Assembly: GCF_001422405.1 (NCBI RefSeq)
Contig: NZ_LMMV01000012.1
Location: 164,830-228,829 of the forward strand
Source: Pseudorhodoferax sp. Leaf267
Lineage (GTDB): Bacteria; Pseudomonadota; Gammaproteobacteria; Burkholderiales; Burkholderiaceae_C
Reading direction: 5' to 3'
Length of the DNA: 64,000 nucleotides
The position numbers were made by a program, and so were the translations under genes. Numbering within the stretch: the stretch's first letter is position 1; each line of letters starts with the position of its first letter. Below, piece after piece: positions 47,707-61,309 of this stretch. The notes under the pieces were generated by a model. That model was not told the DNA's origin. It made no database searches and saw nothing but the letters and a program-made list of their open reading frames with translations.

Positions 47707-48482
47707 GCGCCCCGGGCGAGCCGACCGTCCTGCGCTCGCGCGAGAACAGCCTGTTCAAGGATCTGCGCCGGCTGGCGCAGGACAACAGCGCCTACCGCCA
47801 ACAGGGCCGTGTGTGGATCGAAGGCGACCATCTGTGCCGGGCCGCCTTGGCGCGTGGCCTGCAGCCCGTGATGGCCGTGCTGGCCGAACGCTTCTTGCCA
47901 AGCGCGCCGGCACTGGGCTTGCCGCCCGGCCTGCGCCGTGTCGTCGTGGCCGATGCGCTGTGGACCCAGCTGAGTGCGCTGGAATCGCCGGCCGCCATGG
48001 GATTTGTATTGGACCTGCCCGCATCGACCGCGTTGGACCCGACCGCGCCCAGTGTCGTGCTGGACCGCGTGCAGGATGCCGGCAACGTCGGCTCCATCCT
48101 GCGCAGTGCTGGCGCGTTCGGCTACTGGCAGGTGCTCGCGCTCAAGGGCACGGCCGGGCTCTGGTCGCCCAAGGTGCTGCGCGCCGGCATGGGCGCGCAT
48201 TTCGGCCTGCACCTGGTGGAGTCGCTGGAGCCCCAAGCCCTGTCTGCGCTGGCCGTGCCGCTGCTCGTGACCAGTTCGCATGCCGGCGACTTTCTGCATG
48301 CAGCAGGCGTGCCCTGGCCCTGTGCCTGGGCGTTCGGGCACGAAGGGCAGGGTGTCGGCCCGCAGGTCGAGGCGCTGGCCAAGGGCCGGGTGCGCATCGC
48401 CCAGCCCGGCGGCGAGGAGTCGCTGAACGTCGCTGCGGCGGCCGCCATCTGCCTCCATGCGGGGATGGGCCAGCGGCTATAA
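47703..48482 (+). CDS. TrmH/SpoU-family RNA methyltransferase
   Basis: A 259-residue SAM-dependent 2'-O-ribose methyltransferase of rRNA or tRNA. All three SPOUT motifs are visible: [20 protein letters not shown] (motif 1), AFGHEGQGV (motif 2) and [15 protein letters not shown] (motif 3), following an N-terminal substrate-binding domain ([13 protein letters not shown]). The target nucleotide cannot be assigned; RlmB-like or TsnR-like roles are possible. It is coupled to rnhB. The carA promoter -10 overlaps its stop. Confidence 0.9.
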   Translation: MSAPGEPTVLRSRENSLFKDLRRLAQDNSAYRQQGRVWIEGDHLCRAALARGLQPVMAVLAERFLPSAPALGLPPGLRRVVVADALWTQLSALESPAAMGFVLDLPASTALDPTAPSVVLDRVQDAGNVGSILRSAGAFGYWQVLALKGTAGLWSPKVLRAGMGAHFGLHLVESLEPQALSALAVPLLVTSSHAGDFLHAAGVPWPCAWAFGHEGQGVGPQVEALAKGRVRIAQPGGEESLNVAAAAAICLHAGMGQRL

Positions 48483-48484
48483 TC
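48475..48484 (+). promoter_or_regulatory. carA promoter -10 region
   Basis: GGCTATAATC contains a perfect TATAAT (48478-48483) over the stop of the preceding methyltransferase gene. No good -35 is seen at 16-18 bases. The ten bases are identical to those of the tRNA-Val promoter. Transcription from here gives a carA leader of about 115 bases. Confidence 0.55.
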
Positions 48485-48507
48485 AGCGGCTTTTTCGCCA
48501 ATCCTCC

Positions 48508-48582
48508 GTACGCCTAGCGCGGCCAGCACCTCCCCGATAACAGCAACATCGAGAGCCAGCTCTCGAGCGCGTTTGGGCGTAC
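48508..48582 (+). promoter_or_regulatory. Structured carA leader
   Basis: GTACGCC (48508-48514) pairs with GGCGTAC (48576-48582), enclosing a hairpin TCGAGAG/CTCTCGA (48549-48566, loop CCAG). The fold ends 22 bases before the GTG start. Pyrimidine, purine or arginine control of carAB is common in bacteria; which signal, if any, acts here is unknown. Confidence 0.45.
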
Positions 48583-48604
48583 CCGTCACCACCCGGAGAA
48601 CCCA

Positions 48605-49781
48605 GTGCTTTTGTCCCTTCAGGGAACCGCCCCACACGCCATCCTGGCGCTCGCAGACGGCACGGTCTTTCTCGGCAACTCGATCGGTGCCGCCGGCACC
48701 ACCGTCGGTGAAGTCGTGTTCAACACGGCCATGACCGGCTACCAGGAAATCCTGACCGATCCGAGCTACTGCCAGCAGATCGTCACGCTCACCTATCCGC
48801 ACATCGGCAACTACGGCGTCAACGCCGAAGACGTCGAGGCCGAGAAGATCCACGCCGCCGGCCTGATCATCAAGGACCTGCCCCTGCTGGCTTCCAACTT
48901 CCGCCTGAACCAGACGCTGACCGAGTACCTGGTCGCCGGCAAGACCGTGGCCATCGCCGGCCTGGACACACGCAAGCTCACGCGCCACCTGCGCACCCAG
49001 GGCGCGCAGAACGGCGCCATCGTGGCGCTGGCTGCTGGCGCCACGGTAACGCAAGCCATGATCGACCAGGCCATCGCCGCCGCCAAGGCCGCGCCCAGCA
49101 TGTCGGGCCTGGACCTGGCCCAGGTCGTCTCGGTGCGTGAAACCTACGAGTGGACCCAGACCGAGTGGAAGCTGGGCTCGGGCTACGGCGTGCAGATCAC
49201 GCCCAGGTTCCATGTCGTGGCCTACGACTTCGGCGTCAAGAAGAACATCCTGCGCATGCTGGCCCAGCGCGGCGCGCGCATCACGGTGGTGCCGGCGCAG
49301 ACGCCCGCGGCCGATGTGCTCAAGCTCAAGCCCGACGGCATCTTCCTGGCCAACGGCCCCGGCGACCCGGAGCCCTGCGACTACGCCATCGCCGCCACGC
49401 GCGAACTGATCGAGACCGGCATTCCCACCTTCGGCATCTGCCTGGGCCACCAGATCATGGCGTTGGCCTCCGGCGCCAGGACGTTCAAGATGAAGTTCGG
49501 CCACCACGGCGCGAACCACCCGGTGAAAGACCTGGACAACGGCCGCGTCTCCATCACGAGCCAGAACCACGGCTTCGCGGTGGACGAGAAGACGCTGCCG
49601 GCCAACCTGCGCCCCACCCACATCAGCCTGTTCGACAACACGCTGCAGGGCCTGGCCCGCACCGACAAGCCGGCCTTCTGCTTCCAGGGCCACCCGGAAG
49701 CCTCGCCCGGCCCGCACGACATCGGCTATTTGTTCGACCGCTTCACGCAACTCATGGACCAGCACAAGGCGGAGGGCAAGC

Positions 49782-49789
<8 letters not shown>
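48605..49789 (+). CDS. carA: Carbamoyl-phosphate synthase small subunit
   Basis: The glutaminase subunit that supplies ammonia to CarB for arginine and pyrimidine synthesis. The 394-residue protein has the N-terminal [12 protein letters not shown] domain and a class I glutamine amidotransferase with nucleophile Cys in FGICLGHQI and His/Glu in [11 protein letters not shown]. The start is GTG at 48605 after a CGGAGAA site. Its TAA overlaps the carB start by eight bases, so the subunits are coupled. Confidence 0.97.
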
Positions 49790-53027
<3,238 letters not shown>

Positions 53028-53063
53028 TCCGCGGCCACCGACTCGATTCACATTCGCCAGCGG

Positions 53064-53069
53064 CATAAT
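53064..53069 (+). promoter_or_regulatory. Possible greA -10
   Basis: CATAAT within GGCATAATC resembles the GGCTATAATC of the carA and tRNA-Val promoters. No clear -35 is seen. It would start RNA about nine bases before the greA leader hairpin. Confidence 0.45.
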
Positions 53070-53084
53070 CTGCCGCTTCAACAC

Positions 53085-53116
53085 ACCGCCGAACGGCAAC
53101 GCTCGGCGGTTTGCTT
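53085..53116 (+). terminator. Terminator-like hairpin in the greA leader
   Basis: ACCGCCGA (53085-53092) pairs with TCGGCGGT (53103-53110), an 8-bp stem followed by TTGCTTTT. It ends carB transcripts or attenuates greA; its end is only about 16 bases from the greA start, so any greA mRNA must read through it. Confidence 0.7.
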
Positions 53117-53131
53117 TTGGGAGACCCAGAA

Positions 53132-53611
53132 ATGCTCAACACCATCCCCGTGACCCGGCGTGGCGCCGAGGCGCTGAAGAACGAACTGCACCGCCTGAAG
53201 ACGGTCGACCGGCCCTTCATCATCAATGCCATCGCCGAGGCGCGTGCGCAGGGTGACTTGTCCGAGAACGCCGACTACGACGCCGCGAAGGACCGCCAGG
53301 GCTTCATCGAAGGCCGCATCCAGGAGATCGAGGGCAAGCTGTCGGCGGCCCAGATCATCGACCCCGCCGAGGTCAATGCCGACGGCAAGGTGGTGTTCGG
53401 CGCCACCGTCGACCTCGAAGAGGAAGAGAGCGGCCAGCCCGTGACCTACCAGATCGTGGGCGAGGACGAAGCCGACCTGAAGCTGGGCCGCATCAACATC
53501 TCCAGCCCGATCGCACGCGCGCTGATCGGCAAGGAAGAGGGCGACGCCGCTGAAGTGCAGACGCCCGGCGGCACCAAGCGGTATGACATCGTGGCGGTGC
53601 GCTACATCTGA
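53132..53611 (+). CDS. greA: Transcription elongation factor GreA
   Basis: Stimulates transcript cleavage by backtracked RNA polymerase. The 159-residue protein has the N-terminal coiled-coil with the [16 protein letters not shown] block, whose tip acids reach the polymerase active site, and a C-terminal FKBP-like domain ending [11 protein letters not shown]. The ATG at 53132 follows GGGAGA. Its leader contains a terminator-like hairpin. The next gene starts ten bases downstream. Confidence 0.97.
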   Translation: MLNTIPVTRRGAEALKNELHRLKTVDRPFIINAIAEARAQGDLSENADYDAAKDRQGFIEGRIQEIEGKLSAAQIIDPAEVNADGKVVFGATVDLEEEESGQPVTYQIVGEDEADLKLGRINISSPIARALIGKEEGDAAEVQTPGGTKRYDIVAVRYI

Positions 53612-53621
53612 GCCTGCCCCT

Positions 53622-54047
53622 ATGAAGGGCCGCCTGCCAGTGACGGTTGCCGCCCTTTGGTGGGGCAGCCTGACCACCATCTTCTGGGTGGTGCCCATGC
53701 TGTTCGCCCATCTGCCCAGCCCGGCGTTGGCCGGCGGCATGGCGGCGCGGCTGTTCAGCACGCAGACCTGGATCACGATTGCCTGCTGCATGTTGCTGTT
53801 GATGGCTTCGCGGCCGCGGCAGGACCCGCGTATGGCGCCCTGGGCGCGACCCGTGCTGGGCTTCGTGCTCGGCGGGCTGCTGCTGGCGCTGCTGGGGGAA
53901 TTCGCGGTGTCGCCGCGCATCGTGGCGCGCGAGAATCTCAAGCTCTGGCACAGCCTGGGCAGCGGCATGCTGCTGCTGCAATGGGTCTGCGCCGGCGTGA
54001 CGTTCTGGAAACTGGCGCTCCCTGCGCCCGCACAACAAGGAGACTGA
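53622..54047 (+). CDS. DUF4149-like small membrane protein
   Basis: A 141-residue protein with about four hydrophobic segments (roughly 7-27, 40-58, 72-92 and 108-130). The pattern WWGSLTTIFWVVPMLFAHLPS and the LWHSLGSGML segment resemble DUF4149 membrane proteins often found beside greA in betaproteobacteria. No function is known. The ATG at 53622 was chosen because the earlier in-frame start overlaps greA. It is followed two bases later by the aminotransferase. Confidence 0.7.
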   Translation: MKGRLPVTVAALWWGSLTTIFWVVPMLFAHLPSPALAGGMAARLFSTQTWITIACCMLLLMASRPRQDPRMAPWARPVLGFVLGGLLLALLGEFAVSPRIVARENLKLWHSLGSGMLLLQWVCAGVTFWKLALPAPAQQGD

Positions 54048-54049
54048 CC

Positions 54050-55183
54050 ATGCCTGGACTGTTGCCCGACATCGATCCCGACGGCCTGCTGGAATTCTCG
54101 GTGGTCTACACCGACCGCGCGCTCAACCACATGTCCAAGCGCTTCACCGGCGTGATGCAGGACATCCTGGCAACGCTCAAGCAGGTCTACAACGCGCACA
54201 CGGCCGTGCTGGTGCCCGGAAGCGGCACCTTCGGCATGGAGGCCGTGGCGCGCCAGTTCGCCAATCGCGAGAAGGTGCTGATCGTGCGCAACGGCTGGTT
54301 CAGCTACCGCTGGAGCCAGATCTTCGACGCGGGCGCCCTGGGTGGCGGTGCCGTGGTCTGCAAGGCGCGCCGCGTCGGTGAGGGTCCGCAGGCGCCGTGG
54401 CAGCCTGCCGCGGCCGAAGAGGTGGCGGCCGCGATCCGGGCCGAGCAGCCCAAGGTCGTCTTCATGCCGCATGTGGAGACGGCCAGCGGCATCATCCTGC
54501 CCGACGCCTACCTGCGCACCGTGACCGAAGCCGCCCACACCGTCGGCGCGCTGGTGGTGCTGGACTGCGTGGCCTCGGGCGCGATGTGGGTGGACATGCA
54601 GGCCACCGGCGTCGACGTGCTGATCTCCGCGCCGCAAAAGGGCTGGAGCAGCTCGCCCTGCTGCGCCATGGTGATGCTCAGCGCCCGTGCGCGCGATGCG
54701 ATCGACGGCACGACCAGCAGCAGCTTCTCGTGCGACCTCAAGAAGTGGATGCAGATCGCCGAGGGCTACGAGAAGGGCCAGCACGCCTACCACACGACCA
54801 TGCCCACCGATGCGCTGGTTCGCCTGCGCGAGGTGATGCTGGAGACGCGCGACTACGGCTTCGCCAAGGTACGCGAGGAGCAGATCGCCCTGGGCGCGAA
54901 GGTGCGTGCGCTGCTGGAGTCACGCGGCTTCCCCAGCGTGGCGGCCGAGGGCTACAAGGCGCCCGGCGTGGTCGTGAGCTACACCACCGACCCCGACATC
55001 CAGAACGGCAGGAAATTCCTGGCGGCCGGCTTGCAGACCGCGGCCGGCGTGCCACTGCAGTGCGACGAGCCCGCTGACTTCCGCACCTTCCGCATCGGCC
55101 TGTTCGGCCTGGAGAAGTGGCACCACGTGGACCGCACCGTGGGCCACCTGGCCACGGCGCTGGACCGGGTGGCGCCGCGCTGA
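54050..55183 (+). CDS. Class V aminotransferase, alanine/serine-glyoxylate-like
   Basis: A 377-residue PLP enzyme. Key features are the GSGTFGMEAVARQFAN helix near residue 50, the PLP-pocket Asp in VLDCVASGAM, the Schiff-base lysine in SAPQKGWSSSP, and an Arg-containing late FRIGLFGLEKW. The pattern matches the serine-pyruvate/alanine-glyoxylate or phosphoserine-like subgroup. Exact substrates cannot be fixed. It starts two bases after the DUF4149 gene (AGGAG upstream) and is convergent with the pectate-lyase-like gene, whose 3' end it abuts. Confidence 0.85.
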   Translation: MPGLLPDIDPDGLLEFSVVYTDRALNHMSKRFTGVMQDILATLKQVYNAHTAVLVPGSGTFGMEAVARQFANREKVLIVRNGWFSYRWSQIFDAGALGGGAVVCKARRVGEGPQAPWQPAAAEEVAAAIRAEQPKVVFMPHVETASGIILPDAYLRTVTEAAHTVGALVVLDCVASGAMWVDMQATGVDVLISAPQKGWSSSPCCAMVMLSARARDAIDGTTSSSFSCDLKKWMQIAEGYEKGQHAYHTTMPTDALVRLREVMLETRDYGFAKVREEQIALGAKVRALLESRGFPSVAAEGYKAPGVVVSYTTDPDIQNGRKFLAAGLQTAAGVPLQCDEPADFRTFRIGLFGLEKWHHVDRTVGHLATALDRVAPR

Positions 55184-56968
55184 TCAGGCCACCGGCGCCA
55201 CGTGGGCGATCAGCCGCCCCATGCGCCGGATCCAGTCCGAGGTCACGATGAACTGTGGCTTGTCCTTCTTCACGTAGGGCGCAATCTCCGGCGGGTTGTC
55301 GGCCGGGTAGGGCGAGGTGTCGTAGACATCGCCCACGTGCTTGCTGCGGTAGGCCGTGCCGGTGTAAGGGGTCGTCGGCCCGTCGCCGCGGTAGGGATTC
55401 ACGATCTCGGGCACCGGTGCCGTCCAGTAGTTCTTCGTGCCCAGCTCGTCGATCAGGGTCGTGACCTCGGTCTCCGGGACGGCCGGCGTGGTCATCTTCG
55501 CGCCGGTGAAGAGATCGGCGAAGTCGACCTCGCGGATCGAGAAGTACTTGGGCAGGGCCGCGCCGCCCGTGGACTTCAGCGGTGAGCGCGCTGCCATTTC
55601 GGCCACGGCTGCATCGGTCATGCCGCTGAGCTCGGCGTAGCGCTTCTCCAGCCCGGCGATGTCGATCACACGGCCCGACGAATAGTGGCTGATGGTGTTC
55701 GTGATCTCCTTGTCGGCGTAGTAGGCCCCGTTGTGGATGTTCGATCCGTAGCGGTGGATGTACAGCGGCTCGTTGGTGCCGAGCTCGACAAAGGTCGGGT
55801 GCGTGCGGCCGCCCGCCAGCAGCGGGTTGACCTGCGCCGCATTGGCCGGCAGCGACACCGACTTGAGCCAGGCGATGGCCTCAGGGACGCGGGCCAGGTA
55901 CTTGCGGTCGCCGGTCAGCGTGAAGTAATTGAAGAGCTGCTGCAGGTTGGTCTGGGTCGTGTGCGTGGCCAGCGAGCGGGGCTCGTAGCTGCGTGCACCG
56001 GCGGGTGACCCGCCCGCGCGTCCATTGGTCGTGCGCGACAGGTGCTGCAGGCTCCAGCCGGCCTGCGGCGCCGGTTGCTGCAGGCCGCGCATGCATTCCA
56101 TGGCGCGCGTGATGGCATTCAGCACGTCGCTCCGCCCCAGGCTCAACATGCACATGGTCAGGAACTTGATGTTCTCGCCCATCACGTCGTCGTTGAAGGT
56201 CACGTGCAGCGTGTAGTCGCCGTCCTCCATGCCGGCCCGGGCACCCGCGGGTACCTGCTCGGGGTTGGGCAGTGGCATGGACGAGATGGCCGCAGGGTTG
56301 TGCGGGAAGCGCTGGGGCCAGCCGCCGCAGGCAATGCCGTATTCAGGGCCGAACTGCGCGCGCAGGATGAAATCGATGGCCTTGTTCAGCGGCTCGAGAA
56401 AACGCGCGTCCTTCTTCTCGACGTACATACGCAGCATCAGCTGCGAGGCCACGGCCGTGCCAGCGTCGTCGAAGGTGGCATTGCCGTAGTAGTGCTGGAA
56501 CTCCTCCAGCCGCCAGCCGTTGGCGCCGATGGTGTCGTACCAGTGCTTGAGCGACTCTTCGCCGGCGAAGTCGTAGATGTAGTTCCAGCCGCCAGCGGGG
56601 TGCTGGGCCGCGACCACGGCCAGGGCCGTGCGCTCGGCGGCCTGGTAGAAGCGCTCGTCATCTGTCGCGTGGTAGGCGTCCAGGTAGACGTGGCCGACGG
56701 ACGGTGTGCCGGGCGGCTGGATCCAGCACATCGTGCGCTTGGCCTCCATCTCGCCGAAGGTCTGCGTGAGGTCCGGCGAATACGACCACACATAGCCACC
56801 CCGGTAGGACACGGTTTCGTCCATGTAGGTGGCAGCACGCTTCAGCGCGTCGATGGCGCTTTGCTGCAGTGTGGGTGGCGCTTCTCCGTCACTTCCGCCT
56901 CCGCCGCCGCAGGCTGCCAGGGCCAGTGGCGACAGGGTGGCCAGCGCAAATTGTCTCCGTTGCATCAT
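55184..56968 (-). CDS. Lipoprotein related to family 10 pectate lyases
   Basis: A 594-residue exported protein. The leader MMQRRQFALATLSPLALAAC has an RR pair and a lipobox with Cys20, followed by five glycines, so it is a likely outer-membrane lipoprotein. The body resembles polysaccharide lyase family 10: HPAGGWNYIYDFAG, a DDAGTA helix, CGGWPQRFPHN, HVTFNDDVM, and GWSLQHLSRT with ARSYEPRSLATH, the block that carries the catalytic arginine in the family. An unrelated C-terminal extension of about 190 residues follows. The true substrate is uncertain. AGGAGAG lies before the ATGATG start. A possible minus-strand -10 CATAAT is at 57001-57006. Confidence 0.7.
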   Translation of the reverse strand: MMQRRQFALATLSPLALAACGGGGGSDGEAPPTLQQSAIDALKRAATYMDETVSYRGGYVWSYSPDLTQTFGEMEAKRTMCWIQPPGTPSVGHVYLDAYHATDDERFYQAAERTALAVVAAQHPAGGWNYIYDFAGEESLKHWYDTIGANGWRLEEFQHYYGNATFDDAGTAVASQLMLRMYVEKKDARFLEPLNKAIDFILRAQFGPEYGIACGGWPQRFPHNPAAISSMPLPNPEQVPAGARAGMEDGDYTLHVTFNDDVMGENIKFLTMCMLSLGRSDVLNAITRAMECMRGLQQPAPQAGWSLQHLSRTTNGRAGGSPAGARSYEPRSLATHTTQTNLQQLFNYFTLTGDRKYLARVPEAIAWLKSVSLPANAAQVNPLLAGGRTHPTFVELGTNEPLYIHRYGSNIHNGAYYADKEITNTISHYSSGRVIDIAGLEKRYAELSGMTDAAVAEMAARSPLKSTGGAALPKYFSIREVDFADLFTGAKMTTPAVPETEVTTLIDELGTKNYWTAPVPEIVNPYRGDGPTTPYTGTAYRSKHVGDVYDTSPYPADNPPEIAPYVKKDKPQFIVTSDWIRRMGRLIAHVAPVA

Positions 56969-57111
56969 CTCTCCTCGTCTTTGGTTGTCTGACGACGAGA
57001 ATTATGCGAGGGCCGTTTGCGTGATAGTTAAACGATTACCTAGGGTTTATTCGGAAATGAGTTGCCAAATGTTGCGGGCTGTTGTCCGATGACTCGCCTT
57101 GCAGTTGGCCA

Positions 57112-57591
57112 TCATCCTTGGCGTTTCTTGATGCTGGTCGGCGGCTTCGGCTTGGCCCGCTTGACCTTGCCGCCGGGCGTCAGACGCTGGTTGCCCAGCA
57201 CGCGCAGCATCTTCACCTCCGGACGCTGGCCGCCGCGCTTGCTGTACTTGAGCACTTTCACGTCACGCGGACCCGGCATGCGGTCTTCGTCCACTTCGCG
57301 TTCCTTGCCGGGCTCCGGCTTGGGCCGCCACAGCACCAGCAGCTTGCCGATGTGCTGGATGGGTGCGGCGCTGAGCTCGTCGCTCAAACTCTGGTACATG
57401 GCTTCGCGCGCGACGCGGTCGTCCGACAGCACCCGCACCTTGATCAGGCCGTGCGACTTGAGCGCGAGGTCGACCTCGCGGACGACGGCGGGCGTGAGGC
57501 CGTCGCCGCCCACCATGACCACGGGGTCGAGGTGGTGGGCTTCGGCGCGGTGTACCTTGCGCTGGGCAGGCGTGAGTTGAATCTGGGTCAT
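57112..57591 (-). CDS. yhbY: YhbY-family RNA-binding protein
   Basis: A 159-residue protein with the CRM/YhbY RNA-binding fold in its N-terminal 95 residues ([28 protein letters not shown], then [13 protein letters not shown]), linked to 50S assembly in E. coli, and a Lys/Arg/Pro-rich C-terminal tail of about 60 residues not found in E. coli YhbY. The ATG at 57591 opens the conserved N-terminus. It is divergent from rlmE with only 21 bases between start codons, the same order as in enterobacteria. Confidence 0.9.
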   Translation of the reverse strand: MTQIQLTPAQRKVHRAEAHHLDPVVMVGGDGLTPAVVREVDLALKSHGLIKVRVLSDDRVAREAMYQSLSDELSAAPIQHIGKLLVLWRPKPEPGKEREVDEDRMPGPRDVKVLKYSKRGGQRPEVKMLRVLGNQRLTPGGKVKRAKPKPPTSIKKRQG

Positions 57592-57595
57592 GGCC

Positions 57596-57623
57596 GTATT
57601 ATCCAAGGCAACATGAAAGTCAA
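57596..57623 (-). promoter_or_regulatory. yhbY promoter overlapping rlmE start
   Basis: On the minus strand -35 TTGACT (57618-57623), a 16-base spacer and -10 TAATAC (57596-57601) point to a start at or within a few bases of the yhbY ATG, so the mRNA may be leaderless. The same bases contain a plus-strand TATTAT (57597-57602), a possible rlmE -10. The -35 lies in rlmE codons 2-4. Confidence 0.45.
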
Positions 57624-58305
57624 AACGAAAAGCAAAAAGGTGAACAAGGCGTGGTTGAACGACCATGTCAACGACACCTACGTGAAGCTCGCGGCCAAGG
57701 ACGGCTACCGCGCGCGCGCGGCCTATAAATTGAAGGAGATCGACGAGTCCCTGCACCTGCTGCGGCCCGGTCAGCTGGTGGTCGACCTGGGCTCTACGCC
57801 GGGGGCCTGGAGCCAGTACGTGCGGCGCAAGCTGTCACCGCGCACGGCCACCGGCGGCGGCGCGGCCGTCGGCGAACTGAACGGCACCATCATCGCGCTC
57901 GACCTGCTGCCCATGGACCCGGTCGAAGGCGTGCAATTCCTGCAGGGCGACTTTCGCGAGCCGGAAATGCTGGCGCAACTGCAGTTGGCGATGGACGGGC
58001 GGCTCGCGGACGTCGTGGTCTCCGACATGGCTCCCAACCTCTCGGGCATCGAGTCGGCCGATGCCGCACGCATCTCGCACTTGGTGGAACTGGCCGTGGA
58101 CTTCGCCCAGGGTTACATGAAGCCCGAGGGTGCCCTGGTTGCCAAGGTGTTCCATGGCAGCGGCTACGCCGAACTGGTCAAGCTATTCAAGGAACGCTTT
58201 CGCACGGTCAAGCCCGTCAAGCCCAAGGCGTCGCGCGACAAGTCATCCGAAACCTTCCTGGTCGGCATCGGCATGAAGCCGGCCCACCCGCCACAAATCG
58301 CCTAA
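57613..58305 (+). CDS. rlmE: 23S rRNA 2'-O-methyltransferase RlmE
   Basis: Methylates U2552 of 23S rRNA in the 50S subunit. The 230-residue FtsJ/RrmJ-family enzyme has [16 protein letters not shown] (catalytic Lys), SAM-binding [15 protein letters not shown], catalytic Asp in [11 protein letters not shown], Lys in [12 protein letters not shown], and Glu in SSETFLVG. It is about 20 residues longer than E. coli RlmE, with an insert around [14 protein letters not shown]. It heads the plus-strand group rlmE-ftsH-folP-glmM. Confidence 0.96.
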   Translation: MKVKTKSKKVNKAWLNDHVNDTYVKLAAKDGYRARAAYKLKEIDESLHLLRPGQLVVDLGSTPGAWSQYVRRKLSPRTATGGGAAVGELNGTIIALDLLPMDPVEGVQFLQGDFREPEMLAQLQLAMDGRLADVVVSDMAPNLSGIESADAARISHLVELAVDFAQGYMKPEGALVAKVFHGSGYAELVKLFKERFRTVKPVKPKASRDKSSETFLVGIGMKPAHPPQIA

Positions 58306-58424
58306 ACCCTTGCTGCAGCTATGGCTGACGCGGCAGAAACCGGGCCTTGGCGATCTTGAAATGCCTAAAATGAGGCGCAAGTACGCCCCATGCCGTGCGC
58401 CGTACTGCTTACCGGAGTCCCCGC

Positions 58425-60347
<1,923 letters not shown>

Positions 60348-60374
60348 GCCAGTCGCGCAGATTCCTGGCAGACA

Positions 60375-60399
60375 ATACGGGGCCTCAACGGCCCCGTAT
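60375..60399 (+). terminator. Hairpin covering the folP start codon
   Basis: ATACGGGGCC (60375-60384) and GGCCCCGTAT (60390-60399) form a perfect 10-bp stem with loop TCAAC. The right arm includes the first two bases of the folP ATG (60398). No T-run follows. It may end ftsH transcripts with Rho, or limit folP translation. Confidence 0.6.
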
Positions 60400-61309
60400 G
60401 CATTTGAAGCCCACGTACTGGCAGACATCCCGTTTCCGCATCGACCTGGATGCGCCCAAGGTCATGGGGATCGTCAATCTCACGCCCGATTCGTTCTCCG
60501 ACGGTGGCCGCCTGGCCGGCCCCGTGGCCGCGCTGCGCCATTGCGAGCAACTGCTGGCCGCCGGTGCGCACATCCTGGATCTCGGTGCCGAATCGTCGCG
60601 GCCCGGCGCCGCCATGCTGCCCGTGGCGGACGAACTCGCGCGCCTGTTGCCGGTACTGCGCGATGCCACGGCGCTGGGCGTGCCCGTCTCCGTCGATACC
60701 TACAAGCCGCAGGTGATTCAGGCCGCTCTGGACCTGGGGGCCGACATCGTCAACGACATCTGGGCCCTGCGCTGGCACGACGCGGACGCAGGCGAGCCGC
60801 CCGGTGCTGCCGCCGCTGTGGTCGCGGCACATCCGGACTGCGGCGTCTGCCTCATGCACATGCACGGCGAGCCCGCCACCATGCAACGCGAGCCCATGCA
60901 CGGCGACGTGCTGGCCGACGTGCAGGCCTTCCTCGCGCAGGCGGCTGCTCAGCTCGAAGCCCGCGGCGTTGCGCCGCAGCGTATCGTGCTCGACCCGGGC
61001 ATCGGCTTCGGCAAGACCGTTGCGCAGAATTTCGCGCTGCTGCGCCACCAGCGCGAGCTGTCGGCAGCGCGCCATGCCTGGCTGGTCGGCTGGTCCCGCA
61101 AATCGTCGCTGGCAGCCGTCTCGGGCGGCCCCATGCAGGCACCGGCAGACCGTGTCACGGAAAGCGTGACCGCCGCGGTGCTGGCCGTCGAGCGGGGCGC
61201 ACGCATCGTGCGCGTGCACGACGTGCGCGAGACCGTGGCGGCGCTGAACGTGTGGCATGCCGCCACCGCCCCTTGCCCATCGAACCCAAAAGAAAGCTCA
61301 TCGACATGA
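60398..61309 (+). CDS. folP: Dihydropteroate synthase
   Basis: Joins p-aminobenzoate to pterin diphosphate in folate synthesis; the sulfonamide target. The 303-residue TIM barrel has [15 protein letters not shown] near residue 25, GAESSRPGA (commonly ESTRPG), [27 protein letters not shown] and VGWSRKSSL. The ATG at 60398 is the only ATG near the conserved N-terminus but lies at the foot of a 10-bp hairpin with no Shine-Dalgarno; a TTG at 60404 is an alternative. The stop overlaps the glmM start (ATGA). Confidence 0.94.
   Translation: MHLKPTYWQTSRFRIDLDAPKVMGIVNLTPDSFSDGGRLAGPVAALRHCEQLLAAGAHILDLGAESSRPGAAMLPVADELARLLPVLRDATALGVPVSVDTYKPQVIQAALDLGADIVNDIWALRWHDADAGEPPGAAAAVVAAHPDCGVCLMHMHGEPATMQREPMHGDVLADVQAFLAQAAAQLEARGVAPQRIVLDPGIGFGKTVAQNFALLRHQRELSAARHAWLVGWSRKSSLAAVSGGPMQAPADRVTESVTAAVLAVERGARIVRVHDVRETVAALNVWHAATAPCPSNPKESSST

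Noticed and set aside
35272-48482. Possible frameshift or pseudogene within the lipid A/isoprenoid cluster
   Set aside because: Every gene from pyrH to the RNA methyltransferase has full length and its catalytic motifs; short overlaps are normal coupling.
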